From Lunularia cruciata (taxonomy: Eukaryota > Streptophyta > Marchantiopsida > Lunulariales > Lunulariaceae), in contig OX419760.1 in NCBI GenBank assembly GCA_948567375.1, forward strand, positions 10,726,001 to 10,790,000: a stretch of 64,000 nucleotides of DNA, given 5' to 3'. Made by a program: the position numbers and the translations under genes. Within the stretch, counting starts at the first letter, position 1. Each line of letters begins with the position of its first letter. This document shows, in pieces, positions 46,394 through 56,529 of this stretch. The notes beneath the pieces were generated by a model. The model did not search any database. It saw only the letters and a list, made by a program, of their open reading frames with translations, and was not told the origin of the DNA.

Positions 46394-46805
46394 TGTAACA
46401 ATATGGAGTTTAGCGACGAAGTTAGTCGGGCTTATGAAGTAGCACATAAGACAAAGTAGCCTAGAATATTCCGGAAGTATCTAGCAAGCTTCTTAGGAAG
46501 CCTCCCAGCTAGCTTAGCTTGCACCTCAAGTAAGTAGCTTCTAGAAGCTTCCATCTAGCTTAGCTTGCATGCCAAGTAGGCAACTTCTAGAAGGAAGCTT
46601 CTTGAGAAGCTTCCTAGTTAACTTGGCTTGCACTCTAAGAAAGCGGCTTGAGGAAGCTTCTTGAGAAGCTTCTCAAGGGCCTTGTATGCTACCTATAAAT
46701 ACCAAAGCCAAAGCTCATGCTAGGCATTCGAAGTTTTCCCTCATTCAAGTGTCCCAATGTGAGTTTCCATTCTCCTATTTCTCTCCTCGGATTTGGTCTT
46801 TTACA
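46394..46805 (+). repeat. C5 5' LTR, family C, with tandem HSE units
   Basis: 412 bp, from TGTAACAATATGG to GGTCTTTTACA. Positions about 46510-46675 hold three imperfect tandem units of about 55-60 bp, each made of an AGCTTGCA(C/T)..CCAAG-like half and a GAAGCTTC-like half. A TATA box, TATAAATA, is at 46694-46701. Confidence 0.93.
46539..46551 (+). promoter_or_regulatory. Perfect heat shock element in C5 LTR
   Basis: TTCTAGAAGCTTC is the exact TTCnnGAAnnTTC consensus. A second group, GAA 46653, TTC 46658, GAA 46665 and TTC 46670, ends 22 bp before the TATA box at 46694; there the two GAAnnTTC pairs are separated by four bases instead of two. The placement upstream of a TATA box in a sense-orientation LTR suggests promoter use. 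Confidence 0.6.
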
Positions 46806-47076
46806 TTGATATCAGAGCAAGAATCGGGTGGATGGAATTTATGGACCACCAAATCCACTTCCACCAAACCATTGGGATTTTTGTGTCCAAATACCACCCA
46901 AGCATCGTTTCACAGAGTTCATCACCTTGCACTTTGGACAAGATTTTCTGCATATGATCACCATATCTAATGAACCCTTGGTGCTTCCGATTGTAACTTA
47001 TGGAGAACGGTGGACGTGTTGTTTCTATGTGTTAATAAATTAGATAGATTGGGAGTGGTGTGATAGAGGAGCAACC

Positions 47077-48718
47077 ATGGTGGCAATACCTGATGTTATC
47101 CTTGCTATGCAACAACAAATCAAGCACCTTACTCAATTGTTGGATGAACAAGATCTTCAATGACAAGAGCAAGTGGAGAGAGTACCAATTCTAGAAGGAG
47201 AAGATCAAATCAAATTCCCTAAACCCAAGGTATTTGAAGGCAAGAATCTCCCGGGTGCAATGGAGAATTTTGTGTTTGATTGTGAATGTTATTTTGAAGC
47301 TACCAATCCACAAGATGAGCAAAAATAGATTCTCTTGGCTTCTAGCCAATTGGATGGAGTAGCAAAGCTATGGTGGAGATTCCGAGTGGAGTGAACCAAA
47401 CGACAAATGGTTACACCAATCTTGACATGGGCAGAATTCAAGAGCGCAATAATTAGTCGGTTCCAAGCTATAAATGCCATATGAGCTGCATGGGATAAGT
47501 TGGTAGAGTTGAAACAAATTGGCTCCGTAAGAAGTTACATCACACAATCCCAAAACACCATCATGCAAATTCCATATATATTGGAAGGTGAAGCTCTGGA
47601 TCAATTCATGAGAGGCTTGAAGGCAAGAACCAAATTAGAGGTAACTATGCAAGAGCCACAACACTTGGAGGAAGCCATGCGGTTGGCCAAACATTTTGAT
47701 TCCTTGGTGGCAACAACTTGGTCTTGACCTCGACCTCCACAAAGCCTACCAATACACTACACACAAGTGGAGGAGCCAGCACCACTGGAGATTGATGCAA
47801 TTCAATGAAGACTACTTCGCACAATAGATAGGGAGAAATTGCGACAAAATGGTGGTTGTTTTTATTGTTGTCAATTGGGGCATCAAATTGCTGAATGTCC
47901 ACTCAAGAATGGATGACCTTGAAAAGTTGCTCAAGTGGAGGTTGTGGAGCGGAATGATCAGGGAAACAAGGAATCCCAGTAGGAGAATTTAAGCTGCCTA
48001 TTGGGAGCTTGATTAGTTCCAATGGGATTGAAGGCTCAACCTATGCAAATTTGCTTAGTTTGCAAGGTATGATATCTAATCGGGGTTGTAGGATTTTGGT
48101 TGATTCTGGAAGTTGAGAGAATTGCATGTCTATGCAAGTAGCAAAGGAATTGGGTATTCCTATCTAGCCAGTGATTGGAAGTAGTTTGATGATGGCGGAT
48201 GGTAGAAAAGGTTTTGCATTCCACACCTCGCATCTTGTTACCTTCAAGATTGGGAAGGAGTATTTGGAATGTATGAGGTTTGTAGTGGCACCTCTACACT
48301 ATGATATCATTTTGGGTATACCTTGGCTTGAATGTCATAAGGTTCAATTTGATTGGACTTGACGTCAAATGCAAGTATAACACCAAGGTAGGAATTTCCA
48401 ATTAGGTTGTCTGGCACCTCTGAGTAAGACACCTAAGAATAGTCAATCCCAAGATTGGAAGTTTGTCAAGAAGGTAGCCATAGAGCAAACCTTGAAGGAA
48501 GTGGAGTCCCAAGATGTGAAGTTTGCCAAGAAGGCAACCATGGAGCAGGCTTGGAAGAGAGATGAGTCCCTAGAAGGGAAGTTTGTTAGTAAAGCAGCCA
48601 TAGAGCAAGCTTTAGAGGAAGATAAGTTTGTATTTGCAGTGTGGATCAAGCCGATTGCACAAGACCAATCTGTGGAGCACCAAGAGTCTCATCAAGTAAT
48701 GGTTGATTGGATAGTAAA
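47077..48718 (+). pseudogene. C5 gag-protease-linker
   Basis: The ATG at 47077 (MVAIPDVIL) starts gag. Capsid helices include LEVTMQEPQHLEEAM (about 47635). The zinc knuckle is CFYCCQLGHQIAEC (about 47855-47896, CX2CX4HX4C). The protease region has ILVDSGS (about 48095; the following codon is a stop), then GSSLMMADGRKGF and HYDIILGIPWLE (48171-48340). After it comes a linker of about 70 residues with a repeated KFxxKxxxEQ motif (about 48440-48640). At least six in-frame stops are present, mostly TAG or TGA where Trp, Gln or Arg codons stand in relatives. The frame is lost at 48718, where the C6 LTR begins. Confidence 0.8.
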
Positions 48719-49126
48719 TGTAAAAGATCAAATCCAAGGAGAGAAATATGAGAATGGAAATTCACATTGGGACACTTGAATGCGGGAAAACTCGGAATGC
48801 CTAGCATGAGCTTTGGCTTTGGTATTTATAGGTAGAATACAAGGCCCTTGAGAAGCTTCTCAAGAAGCTTCCTCAAGCCACTTTCTTAGAGTGCAAACCA
48901 AGTTAACTAGGAAGCTTCTCAAGAAGCTTCCTTCTAGAAGCCGTCTGGCGTGAAAGCTAAGCTAGTTGGAAGCTTCTAGAAGCTACTTACTTGAAGTGCA
49001 AACTAAGCTAGCCAGGAAGCTTCCCAAGAAGCTTCCTAGATACTTTCAGAATATTCTAGGCTACTTTGTCTTATGTGCTACTTTGTAAGCCTGACTAACT
49101 TTGTCGCTAAACTTCATATTGTTACA
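48719..49126 (-). repeat. C6 3' LTR, family C
   Basis: TGTAAAAGATC to ATATTGTTACA, 408 bp. It is followed by TATTCCTCCGTCGC, the complement of the purine tract. GAAGCTTC palindromes lie at 48855-49040 and a TATA-like TATTTATA at about 48822-48829 (minus-strand sense). Confidence 0.92.
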
Positions 49127-49407
49127 TATTCCTCCGTCGCTAGTTGGTGATGTCCTCATCGCTAGTGAAGCTTTGAATTCCTTGATGGCCATCTGTGCAT
49201 TCTGGAGGTGAGAAAGAGGTTCCCAAGTGGCATTATATGAAGAGGATACCCTTTCCAAAGGACCTTGTACTCCATATGTTGGCAACGGCCTTGTTGAATA
49301 TGGCGACGCGCAAGGATATGATCAACTTTGTACTCCTCATGATCATTGATAGGGACAGGAAGAGGTGGAGGTTGGACTCAAGAGGAAAAGGAAGAGGGGT
49401 TAGGAAC
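49127..49407 (-). pseudogene. C6 chromodomain end
   Basis: The minus-strand pieces include ATWEPLSHLQNAQMAIKEF (about 49180-49236), the last strand and helix of a chromodomain fused after the integrase. A1 separates this from the integrase at 57209. A shift occurs between the two parts of the domain. Confidence 0.7.
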
Positions 49408-50086
49408 TGTGAGCCGGCCTGTCTCTCACTCAGGATGAACCTCTGATGGCTATTATGGTAGCGCACCATGGACTAAGAAGGCAAGGAACCCCAACTCCAT
49501 CATACTCCTCCAAGGCTAACACTCCAAGACTCAAGACATTGCTCACTAGAGAACTCAATGAGAGAGAGATAGTTGCAAATGAAAGGATGATGAGTACCTC
49601 CTCACCCCTTGTTTATATACTTGTGAAATAGTTACGTACCAAAGTTACTATTTACCGTAGTAACTCAAGTTACTAGACTAAAAGTCAAGTAAAGTCAAAA
49701 AGTAGAAAGGAATATCCATTCACATGGGCATATTCCCCTTATCTTGACCCAACCACTAAAGCAAGGATTCCTTCACATGGGCTATCCTTGGACTAAAGAA
49801 GAATCCAAAACAAAAAGGCTTGCGGGCCCAAGAGTTCTCAACTCTTTCCCCAAAGCCAAACACCTAGGAATAATACCAAGTCAACACACTAAAATCCAAA
49901 ATAGTGGTGCTCATCTTTTCTACTTCCTCTAAAGTAAGGTCCCATCTATCTTAGCTATGACTAACTTTAGCTAACCATGACTAATATAGAACCATCCTTT
50001 ATCTCTATATAAATAATATCTCTTAAGTACTTGTAATACCAAGCTAAATATCACAATACCACACACATGCACAAATGGGTGTTACA
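49408..50086 (-). repeat. A1 3' LTR, family A
   Basis: TGTGAGCCGG to GGGTGTTACA on the plus strand, 679 bp. The two differences from the 5' LTR that I see are CACCCC/CACTCC (near 49604) and ACTATTTAC/ACTAATTAC (near 49650). Confidence 0.97.
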
Positions 50087-50099
50087 TTTACCCCCGGAC
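50087..50099 (-). other. A1 polypurine tract
   Basis: TTTACCCCCGGAC on the plus strand is GTCCGGGGGTAAA in sense, directly before the 3' LTR. It is the expected primer for plus-strand synthesis. The same tract borders A2 at 2598. Confidence 0.75.
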
Positions 50100-50134
50100 T
50101 AAGTTTTCACTTTGTCCTCAAAGTGAAGGTCTCT

Positions 50135-53100
50135 CTACCTTCTATGGTACATCTTCAACTTATCATGGTTAATCCTATCAAAGTGTCTTCCTCCCAACTC
50201 CTTGAGATCATAGGTGTAATTGCCCCACACCTTCTCTACTATGAAAGGTCCAAAGTACTTAGGCAAAAACTTCTTTTGCACTCTCTTGAATCGAATGGAA
50301 TCAAACAACATTACCCAATCACCTTCTTTGAAAGGCTCCACCTTCTTCTTGCCTTGCCTCTTGTCATAGCTCTCCTTTTGTTTCCTTTGGGCTTGCTCCA
50401 CTCGAACCATAGCAACTGCTCTTGCCTCTTCCAACTCCATGAGTTGATCCTTCCTTGACTTCCCTGCATCACTTCCTTGTGCTTTTTTCAATCTCCTATG
50501 AATGCTTTGGAAGGTAGGAAGATCAAAGTGAATAGGTAAGGTAGACTCAATACCATACACCAATTGGAATGGAGAATATCCAGTGGAAGTCTTCATGGTT
50601 GTCCTATATTCCCACAAAACTGCATGAATCCTCTTGTCCCAATGATGTTTAGCCCCCTCCATTTCTGCATCTTTGGCCAACATCATGCACAAGGTCTGAT
50701 TGGTTCTCTCTGCCAAGCCATTGGAATTTGGCTTATAGGATGTAGTTACTCTATGTGTGATAGAGAAATGTCGTAGCATGGCTGTAGTAATGCTTCCTGT
50801 AAACTCTCCTCCTCTATCAGAAACCAAATCCAAAGGGCATCCAAACCTAGTGATAATGCGTTCATAAAGAAATCTACCCACTTCATCTTCATTCTTGTCC
50901 CTCAATGGTCTAGCCTCAACCCACTTGGTAAGGTAATCAGTAACTACCACAATGTACCGATTGTTCCTTGGGGTTCTATTGAGAGGTCCTACAAAATCAA
51001 TTCCCCACTTCTCAAAAGGTCCTAGCAATGGAATTGATCTAAGTGGTGGAGTGGATGTAGACTTTCTAGCAAAAGCTTGACAAACATGACAAGTTTTGCA
51101 ATAATCAAGACAATCCTTGAAAATCCCTCTCCAATGGTAACCTGCATCTAGAATCTTGAAAGCAGTCACCTTTCCTGCAAAGTGTCCTCCACATACTAAA
51201 CCTTCATGAAACTCCTTTATGAGTAGGATAGACTCTTCCTTACCCACTGCTCTTCGAAGTAGACCGTCTGCTCCTTGGTGAAAAAGAATATCCTCCACCA
51301 TTGTGTAAGGTCTAGATCTTGCTGCAAGGGCCTTCCTCTCCCTAGCATGCATCCCTTCTGGATAGTTACCTCTTGTCACAAAATCCACAATCTCCTTGTA
51401 CTCCATTGGAATCTCTTGAGTGACTGAGATTGTCATGAGCTCCTCATCCGGGAAGGAATCATCTACTGGCTCATCTCCATCATGATCATAGGCTCTAGAT
51501 AACAAATCAGCATTTGCATGTTTCTTTCCTGGCCTATCCTCAATTGTGTAGTCATACTCAGACAAGAGTATCATCCACCTTGCTAGTCTCCCTTCAACAT
51601 TAGGCTTGTTGAAGATGTACTTCAAAGCCTTGTGATCCGTGACAATTGTGGCTTTCCCTCCAATCAAGTAGTGTCTAAACTTCTTGAGACCAAAGATCAC
51701 TGCCAACCCTTCTCTCTCTGTGACAGAGTAGTTCTTCTCTGCTGAAACCATCTGCCTACTAGCATAAGCTATTGGATGATCATGCCCATCTTGGTCTAAT
51801 TGACTAAGAGTGCATCCTATAGCTACATTAGAAGCATCAGTGTAGAGGATGAAAGGCTTACTCCAATCAGGTTTAGCAAGAATTGGAGCTACAACAAGGG
51901 ATTGCTTGAGCTCCTCAAAAGCTTTGAGAGCCTCCTTGTCTTCCAAAATCACCATGTAATCTACACCCTTCTTCATGTAGATGGTCAATGCATAAGCCTT
52001 GTTGGAAAATGAGAAGATGAACCTCCTATAGTACCCAACCATTCCCAAGAATTGGCGTAACTTTGTCAAGCTTGAAGGGAATGGAAGGTCTGAGATTTTC
52101 CTCACCTTCTCAGGATCAACTGCTATTCCATCCTTGGAGATGATGTGCCCCAAAAGTAGACCTTCTTCACATCCAAAAATGCACTTCTCTGGGTTGAGTG
52201 ATGCATTTGCCTCATCCAAGCGTTGCAAGACTTTGATTAGGTGCTCAAAGTGCTCCTCCTTGCTCCCATAGACACAAAAGTCATCAATGAAATCTCTCAC
52301 AAATTTCCCAATGAAAGGTTCAAATACCTTGTTCATGAACCGTTGGAATGTGGCTGGAGCATTGCAAAGCCCAAAAGGCATGACCTTGAAAGCGTAAGTT
52401 CCCCAAGGTGTGGTGAATGTGGTGAGTTGTTGATGCTCTGGTGCAATCTTGATTTGGTTATATCCACTATAACCATCTCCAAAACTGTACCTCTCATGAC
52501 CTGCAACCTCCTCCAAGATCTCATCAATGAATGGCAATGGGTAGTAGTCCTTCTTGGTAACAGCATTGAGCTTCTTGTAATCCACACATACCCGAAGCTT
52601 GCCATTCTTTTTCTTCACAATGACAATTGGAGACACCCATTCTGAATTCTCCACCTCAAAGATAAATCCAGCCTCCTTGAGCTTATCAATCTCCTCCTTC
52701 ACAACCAAAGATATTGGTGGGCTAATGCGACGTTGCTTTTGGCGGATTGGTCTTGCATGTGACTCCACCTCTATCTTGTGCTCCTCCAAGGTGACTTCCT
52801 TCAAATCCTTGTAACTAAAAGCAAACACATGGATGAACTTGCGGAAAATCTCCTCAAATCTCACCTTCTCCTCCTTGGTAACATTTGGGCCATACTTGAG
52901 GGTAGATAACCTTCTCTCTACCTCCTCAAGTGTCAATGGTGATTTATCTGGGTCCTTCAAAACCTCTGGCTTAGGTGAAAAATCCATAGCACACAAGGGA
53001 TACACATCTGAATCAGATTCAGATTCATCCTCCTCCGTGGAAGTCTCCTCTTCCATGCTTGTGTCCACACCTGAAGCTCCTCCTTCAGAATCAGATTCCC

Positions 53101-54961
53101 AATAATCAAAAGATGGGGTATCTGAATGTGAGGTGTTGGTGGTGTTAGTCACAGGAACAGTGACTCTATGGTTTGATGGCCCAATCCTTAAGTACCCTTT
53201 GTGCCATCGATCAGTTGTGCGTGCTGCTCTCAACCATGGCCTCCCAAGAAGTAAGTCATAGCTTGAATCCTTCAAGACTTGGAAAGTCATGAGATTTTGA
53301 ACTCCCATAACTGAAACTACCACCTTATCCATCACTCCTACTGGTCGAACTTGTTGCTTGTTTGCCATGCTCACCACAAATGTTGAAGCTCTTGAGGGTA
53401 TCATACCCAACTTCTTCATCAACCTTTCTGACATGGCATTCACTGCTGATCCTCCATCAACCAATGCATCCTTGATGTTGTGACCATTCACTCTCACATC
53501 AATCTTGGAGGCATATTCACAAGCTTCCCATGGTGCTGGCTTGGCATCCACCACCCCCATTGATACTGGAACTTTTGCCTTCTTCTTCTTTTTGCTCCTT
53601 GTAGAACTCAAACCACCTCTAAGCTCCTTTCTCAAGGTAGGGTTCAAAGCAATTAATTGGCCCACTGTGATGTTAGCCTTGTGACTACCAACATCCTCCA
53701 ACACATTGTAGTTCCATTGTTGCTTTGAGATCAAGAAGTCCTCCATCCCCAACTTCTTCCTTGGAGTCTTTGTTGTTGATGGTGTTGAGGTGCGAGTGCT
53801 CCTAGTAGACATAGGAGTATCCTTGCTTGAAGTAAATCCTTGAGAAGAGTGAACATCCTCTGCAAAACGAGCTCTCTTCTTCTCTTGTGCCAAAAGCTCC
53901 AAATTAAGACCCTTGGAGTTTGAGCACTCTCCCTTCTCATACTTGCTCTCAACCACATCTATGGATGCTATCCCCTTACCTTTGTTGGGATTAGGAGCCA
54001 CTTGGGTTTCACTACCTCCCTCTTTCCCTCTATTGGCTCCCTCATAACCCCTTCCTCCATGGTAAGTGGAATTTGGGCAATTCCTTTGGATATGGCCTCT
54101 TCCTCCACAACCAAAACAATTTCTATCATTGAAATTGTTGGCTGGTTGGCCTCCTCTATATGGATAGTTTCCATAACTCCTAGGTCCTCTCCCTACATTC
54201 TGATCCACCTCTCTCTTCTCCCATAGTTGCACCACATTGATCTTGAGATCCGCAAGTTGTTCTGTGATGGTTTGGAGTGGATCTTTTGGTGGAGGTGCAA
54301 GAATTGGAGCAACTACTACTTGTGGTGCAACCCTTGTCACCAAAGTATCAGAAGTTCCACCATACTTGTAGCCTTGAGGAGGATGCACAACCTCCTTCAC
54401 CACCAAATCACTCTCATCCCCTTCCAAACTCTCCTCCATACGAATTGCGATCTTGATAGCTTCAACCTTGGAAGAAGGTTTCTCATATCTCACCTTGCTT
54501 CTAATTTGTGGTCTCAATCCTCCCACAAAATTCTTGGTGAGCATGGCCCCTATGCCAATCATTGTAGTCTCCACATCATCCCCACCCTTCCTCAACACTA
54601 TGCGAAATCTGGACTCCAACTTTTCCACTCTTTCCACATAGACCCTCACTTTCTCTCCATCTCCTTGCTTGAGAAATGTAACCTCACTCATCAATCTCTC
54701 ATAACTCTCATCAGGAAGAAAGTTCTCAATGAGTGCTGAAGTCAAAGTCTCCCAAGACTCCTCTTCCCCCTCTCTCCTCTCTCTCTTTTGGTATTCTGAC
54801 TCATACCATGTAAGTGCTGCATCCTCAAAGAAATCTGGTAATAATGAGGCCCACTCATTCTTCCTCCTCTCATTGTTTCCTATGCAAGCTCTCTTGAAGT
54901 CTCTCACAAAGGCCTCCACATCTTCTCCATCCTTGCCAAAGAAAACCGGAAGTTTCCCCAT
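50135..54961 (-). CDS. A1 gag-pol polyprotein (Ty3/gypsy, non-chromodomain)
   Basis: One open frame of 1608 codons encodes the capsid and all replication enzymes. Approximate residues: gag capsid 15-130; Gln/Gly-rich stretch, then zinc knuckle CFGCGGRGHIQRNC (about 282-295); protease ALVDGGSAVN (about 500, Asp-Gly-Gly as in Tat-like elements instead of Asp-Ser/Thr-Gly); an acidic linker (600-650); RT from VCVDYKKLN (about 790) with FGDGYSGYNQI and catalytic FIDDF (about 893); RNase H with YTDAS (about 1040) and VTDHKAL; integrase finger HxxxH...CKTCHVC (about 1257-1290); core with the Asp of GIDFVGP, the Asp of VSDRGGEF and the Glu of NGLAERTNQ (about 1323, 1382, 1415); and a GPF-type tail FGPFIVEKVWGNY. 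No chromodomain follows. Gag and pol lie in one frame with no recoding site. The lineage is probably Athila/Tat-like; that part is inference. Confidence 0.97.
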   Translation of the reverse strand: MGKLPVFFGKDGEDVEAFVRDFKRACIGNNERRKNEWASLLPDFFEDAALTWYESEYQKRERREGEEESWETLTSALIENFLPDESYERLMSEVTFLKQGDGEKVRVYVERVEKLESRFRIVLRKGGDDVETTMIGIGAMLTKNFVGGLRPQIRSKVRYEKPSSKVEAIKIAIRMEESLEGDESDLVVKEVVHPPQGYKYGGTSDTLVTRVAPQVVVAPILAPPPKDPLQTITEQLADLKINVVQLWEKREVDQNVGRGPRSYGNYPYRGGQPANNFNDRNCFGCGGRGHIQRNCPNSTYHGGRGYEGANRGKEGGSETQVAPNPNKGKGIASIDVVESKYEKGECSNSKGLNLELLAQEKKRARFAEDVHSSQGFTSSKDTPMSTRSTRTSTPSTTKTPRKKLGMEDFLISKQQWNYNVLEDVGSHKANITVGQLIALNPTLRKELRGGLSSTRSKKKKKAKVPVSMGVVDAKPAPWEACEYASKIDVRVNGHNIKDALVDGGSAVNAMSERLMKKLGMIPSRASTFVVSMANKQQVRPVGVMDKVVVSVMGVQNLMTFQVLKDSSYDLLLGRPWLRAARTTDRWHKGYLRIGPSNHRVTVPVTNTTNTSHSDTPSFDYWESDSEGGASGVDTSMEEETSTEEDESESDSDVYPLCAMDFSPKPEVLKDPDKSPLTLEEVERRLSTLKYGPNVTKEEKVRFEEIFRKFIHVFAFSYKDLKEVTLEEHKIEVESHARPIRQKQRRISPPISLVVKEEIDKLKEAGFIFEVENSEWVSPIVIVKKKNGKLRVCVDYKKLNAVTKKDYYPLPFIDEILEEVAGHERYSFGDGYSGYNQIKIAPEHQQLTTFTTPWGTYAFKVMPFGLCNAPATFQRFMNKVFEPFIGKFVRDFIDDFCVYGSKEEHFEHLIKVLQRLDEANASLNPEKCIFGCEEGLLLGHIISKDGIAVDPEKVRKISDLPFPSSLTKLRQFLGMVGYYRRFIFSFSNKAYALTIYMKKGVDYMVILEDKEALKAFEELKQSLVVAPILAKPDWSKPFILYTDASNVAIGCTLSQLDQDGHDHPIAYASRQMVSAEKNYSVTEREGLAVIFGLKKFRHYLIGGKATIVTDHKALKYIFNKPNVEGRLARWMILLSEYDYTIEDRPGKKHANADLLSRAYDHDGDEPVDDSFPDEELMTISVTQEIPMEYKEIVDFVTRGNYPEGMHARERKALAARSRPYTMVEDILFHQGADGLLRRAVGKEESILLIKEFHEGLVCGGHFAGKVTAFKILDAGYHWRGIFKDCLDYCKTCHVCQAFARKSTSTPPLRSIPLLGPFEKWGIDFVGPLNRTPRNNRYIVVVTDYLTKWVEARPLRDKNEDEVGRFLYERIITRFGCPLDLVSDRGGEFTGSITTAMLRHFSITHRVTTSYKPNSNGLAERTNQTLCMMLAKDAEMEGAKHHWDKRIHAVLWEYRTTMKTSTGYSPFQLVYGIESTLPIHFDLPTFQSIHRRLKKAQGSDAGKSRKDQLMELEEARAVAMVRVEQAQRKQKESYDKRQGKKKVEPFKEGDWVMLFDSIRFKRVQKKFLPKYFGPFIVEKVWGNYTYDLKELGGRHFDRINHDKLKMYHRR

Positions 54962-55195
54962 CTTAACCCCTCACTATCTTTCTTTTCTCTTAATTTTTTT
55001 TTCTCTTTTCTTTTCTCTCACTCTATTACTAATAGAGTATATACATGACTAACACCATCTGAGAATAATCCACTCTAGGGAACATAAAAGGTTCAGGTTG
55101 CTCCAAGATTTCTATAGCAACATCAAATCCTAGAGTGCATATTAATCTAACTCTCATGGATAGTTTATCCATAAGTTGAAAGATTATCTCCATCA

Positions 55196-55881
55196 CTAAT
55201 CTTGAGAACTAGCTGATGAAAGTGGTAGTATTTCTGTAGCTGTACTAAGACTCTCTCCAAGATCCTTCACCAAAGTTTCCAAAAGTGCTTTTACTCCACT
55301 ACACTCATGTCCTTTTGGAAGTCCTTCAACTCCACAAACCTCACACAACTCCTTGGTCTTAGATCTTCTCCCTCCCAATCTTGGTGAAGAAGGTCCAACA
55401 TGCAAACCCAAGTCAAGTAAGCCTCTCCTTTCCCTCAATCTCTTGCTCTCAAAGGTTAATGGACATGAACTTGCCTTATGTCCCTTCTCTCCACATAGAA
55501 AGCACTTAGACTCACTCTTTCCTCCAAGTGGTGTAGGTTTTTGGATCCTCTCAACACTCTCTTCAAATTCTATTGTAAACTCTCTTTTCCTCAAATCCAC
55601 CCCTACAATCACCTCAAACCCTTGGGGAACCTTGCATAATCTCAATTTCCACTCTTGATGACCCTCCATGTTCCCAAAGATGAATCTAAACACTCAAACA
55701 TGCTTTTTGTTGATCTCAAACTTCTCATGCATGAGATCTCCACTCTGCAGAATTGACCCTTCCTCACAATGTCACTCAAATCTCCCAACGAATATGTCAC
55801 AGTCCTCTGAAATTTTCCACACTTGATCACAACTCTAGGGCATCCCTCCCTGCAAAATTTTAGATCTTTTCATTGAGCCAT
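55196..55881 (-). pseudogene. A1 upstream ORF with CCHC zinc knuckle, broken
   Basis: Between leader and gag, in the same direction as gag-pol, lies a frame of about 228 codons from ATG 55881 to the stop at 55196. Its middle has zinc knuckle CFLCGEKGHKASSC (about 55462-55503, CX2CX4HX4C), followed by basic segments and a second Cys/His cluster CEVCGVEGLPKGHEC (about 55305-55350). The N-terminal half contains RTVTYSLGDLSDIVRKGQF and VPQGFEVIVGVDLRKREF. It is broken by a TGA at codon 4, a frameshift near 55745 and a TGA near 55695. It is not part of the standard Ty3 gag or pol, and I do not recognise the family. A3 keeps a scrap of its C-terminal part (about 15420-15444), so it belonged to the family and is not a chance ORF of A1. 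Confidence 0.7.
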
Positions 55882-56506
55882 TTGGCCTAGACACCTTTCT
55901 ATTCAGCACTCATATTTCAGATTTGGTCTGAAAACCACCCCCCTCACTTCAAAAACTCATAACGCAATGCGCAAAAATGATCTCTCTCTAATTTTTGTGG
56001 CACCAGGTAGGATACAATGCACTGAATTTTCTTGGAAATTTTCAGGACAATTCACTAAACATTGAAGAAATGGCAGACTCTGTACAATTTTCCAGAGAGC
56101 ATGCAGTTGCGGGAGCACTTTACCCTATCAACTTTCAAAAATTCTAGCCCAGTGCGCATAGAAGCTCTCTCAATAATTTCAAGTGTGCTAACTGAAAGAT
56201 AACCCAAGCTATCATGTGTAGAAATCTCAAGTCCAGATCTCAAACTTGAGATTTTGCCCAAAATCACCTTAATCCCCAAAATCTGCAATCCACCTCACAC
56301 AATCTCTCCAATTCCTCTCATGTGTACAAGATGTACAAAATCACCTCAAAGACATCATAATGAACTACAGGGTATACAAATGGATCTTGGTTCTCTAACA
56401 TAAGTTCAGCCCTCTCCTCTCCTAATGTTCTCTCCAAGTGAGCTCTCATAGCCTCCTTCTGCCTAATGTAGAATTGGACGCGGAACATTATCTTGCCTTC
56501 TAGAGA
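55882..56506 (-). other. A1 5' leader
   Basis: About 625 bp of untranslated leader between the primer site and the upstream ORF. It matches the A3 leader at 14560-15035. No convincing ORF; the frame at 56055-56288 has no visible domain. Confidence 0.6.
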
Positions 56507-56525
56507 GGTCCCGGCAACGGAACCA
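56507..56525 (-). other. A1 primer binding site
   Basis: In sense TGGTTCCGTTGCCGGGACC, four bases after the LTR. It resembles the tRNA-Asp type TGGCGCCGTTGCCGGGG used by Athila/Tat elements (differences at bases 4, 5 and 17). It could instead pair with another tRNA whose 3' end is GGCAACGGAACCA. Confidence 0.65.
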
Positions 56526-56529
56526 AAAA

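Larger units (their letters stand above)
46394..48718 (+). mobile_element. C5: 5' part of a family C element
   Basis: C5 has a 5' LTR at 46394-46805, primer site TTGATATCAGAGCAAG (46806-46821), gag, protease and the linker before RT. It stops at 48718 in the sequence that reads MVDRIVKEF in C6. Its left flank ACAAG (46389-46393) has no partner in the window. The LTR and gag are the best preserved of the family after C6. Confidence 0.88.

Noticed and set aside
52241-54739. Several plus-strand frames of 70-170 codons inside A1
   Set aside because: They lie opposite the intact 1608-codon gag-pol and arise from its codon use; no motif supports them.
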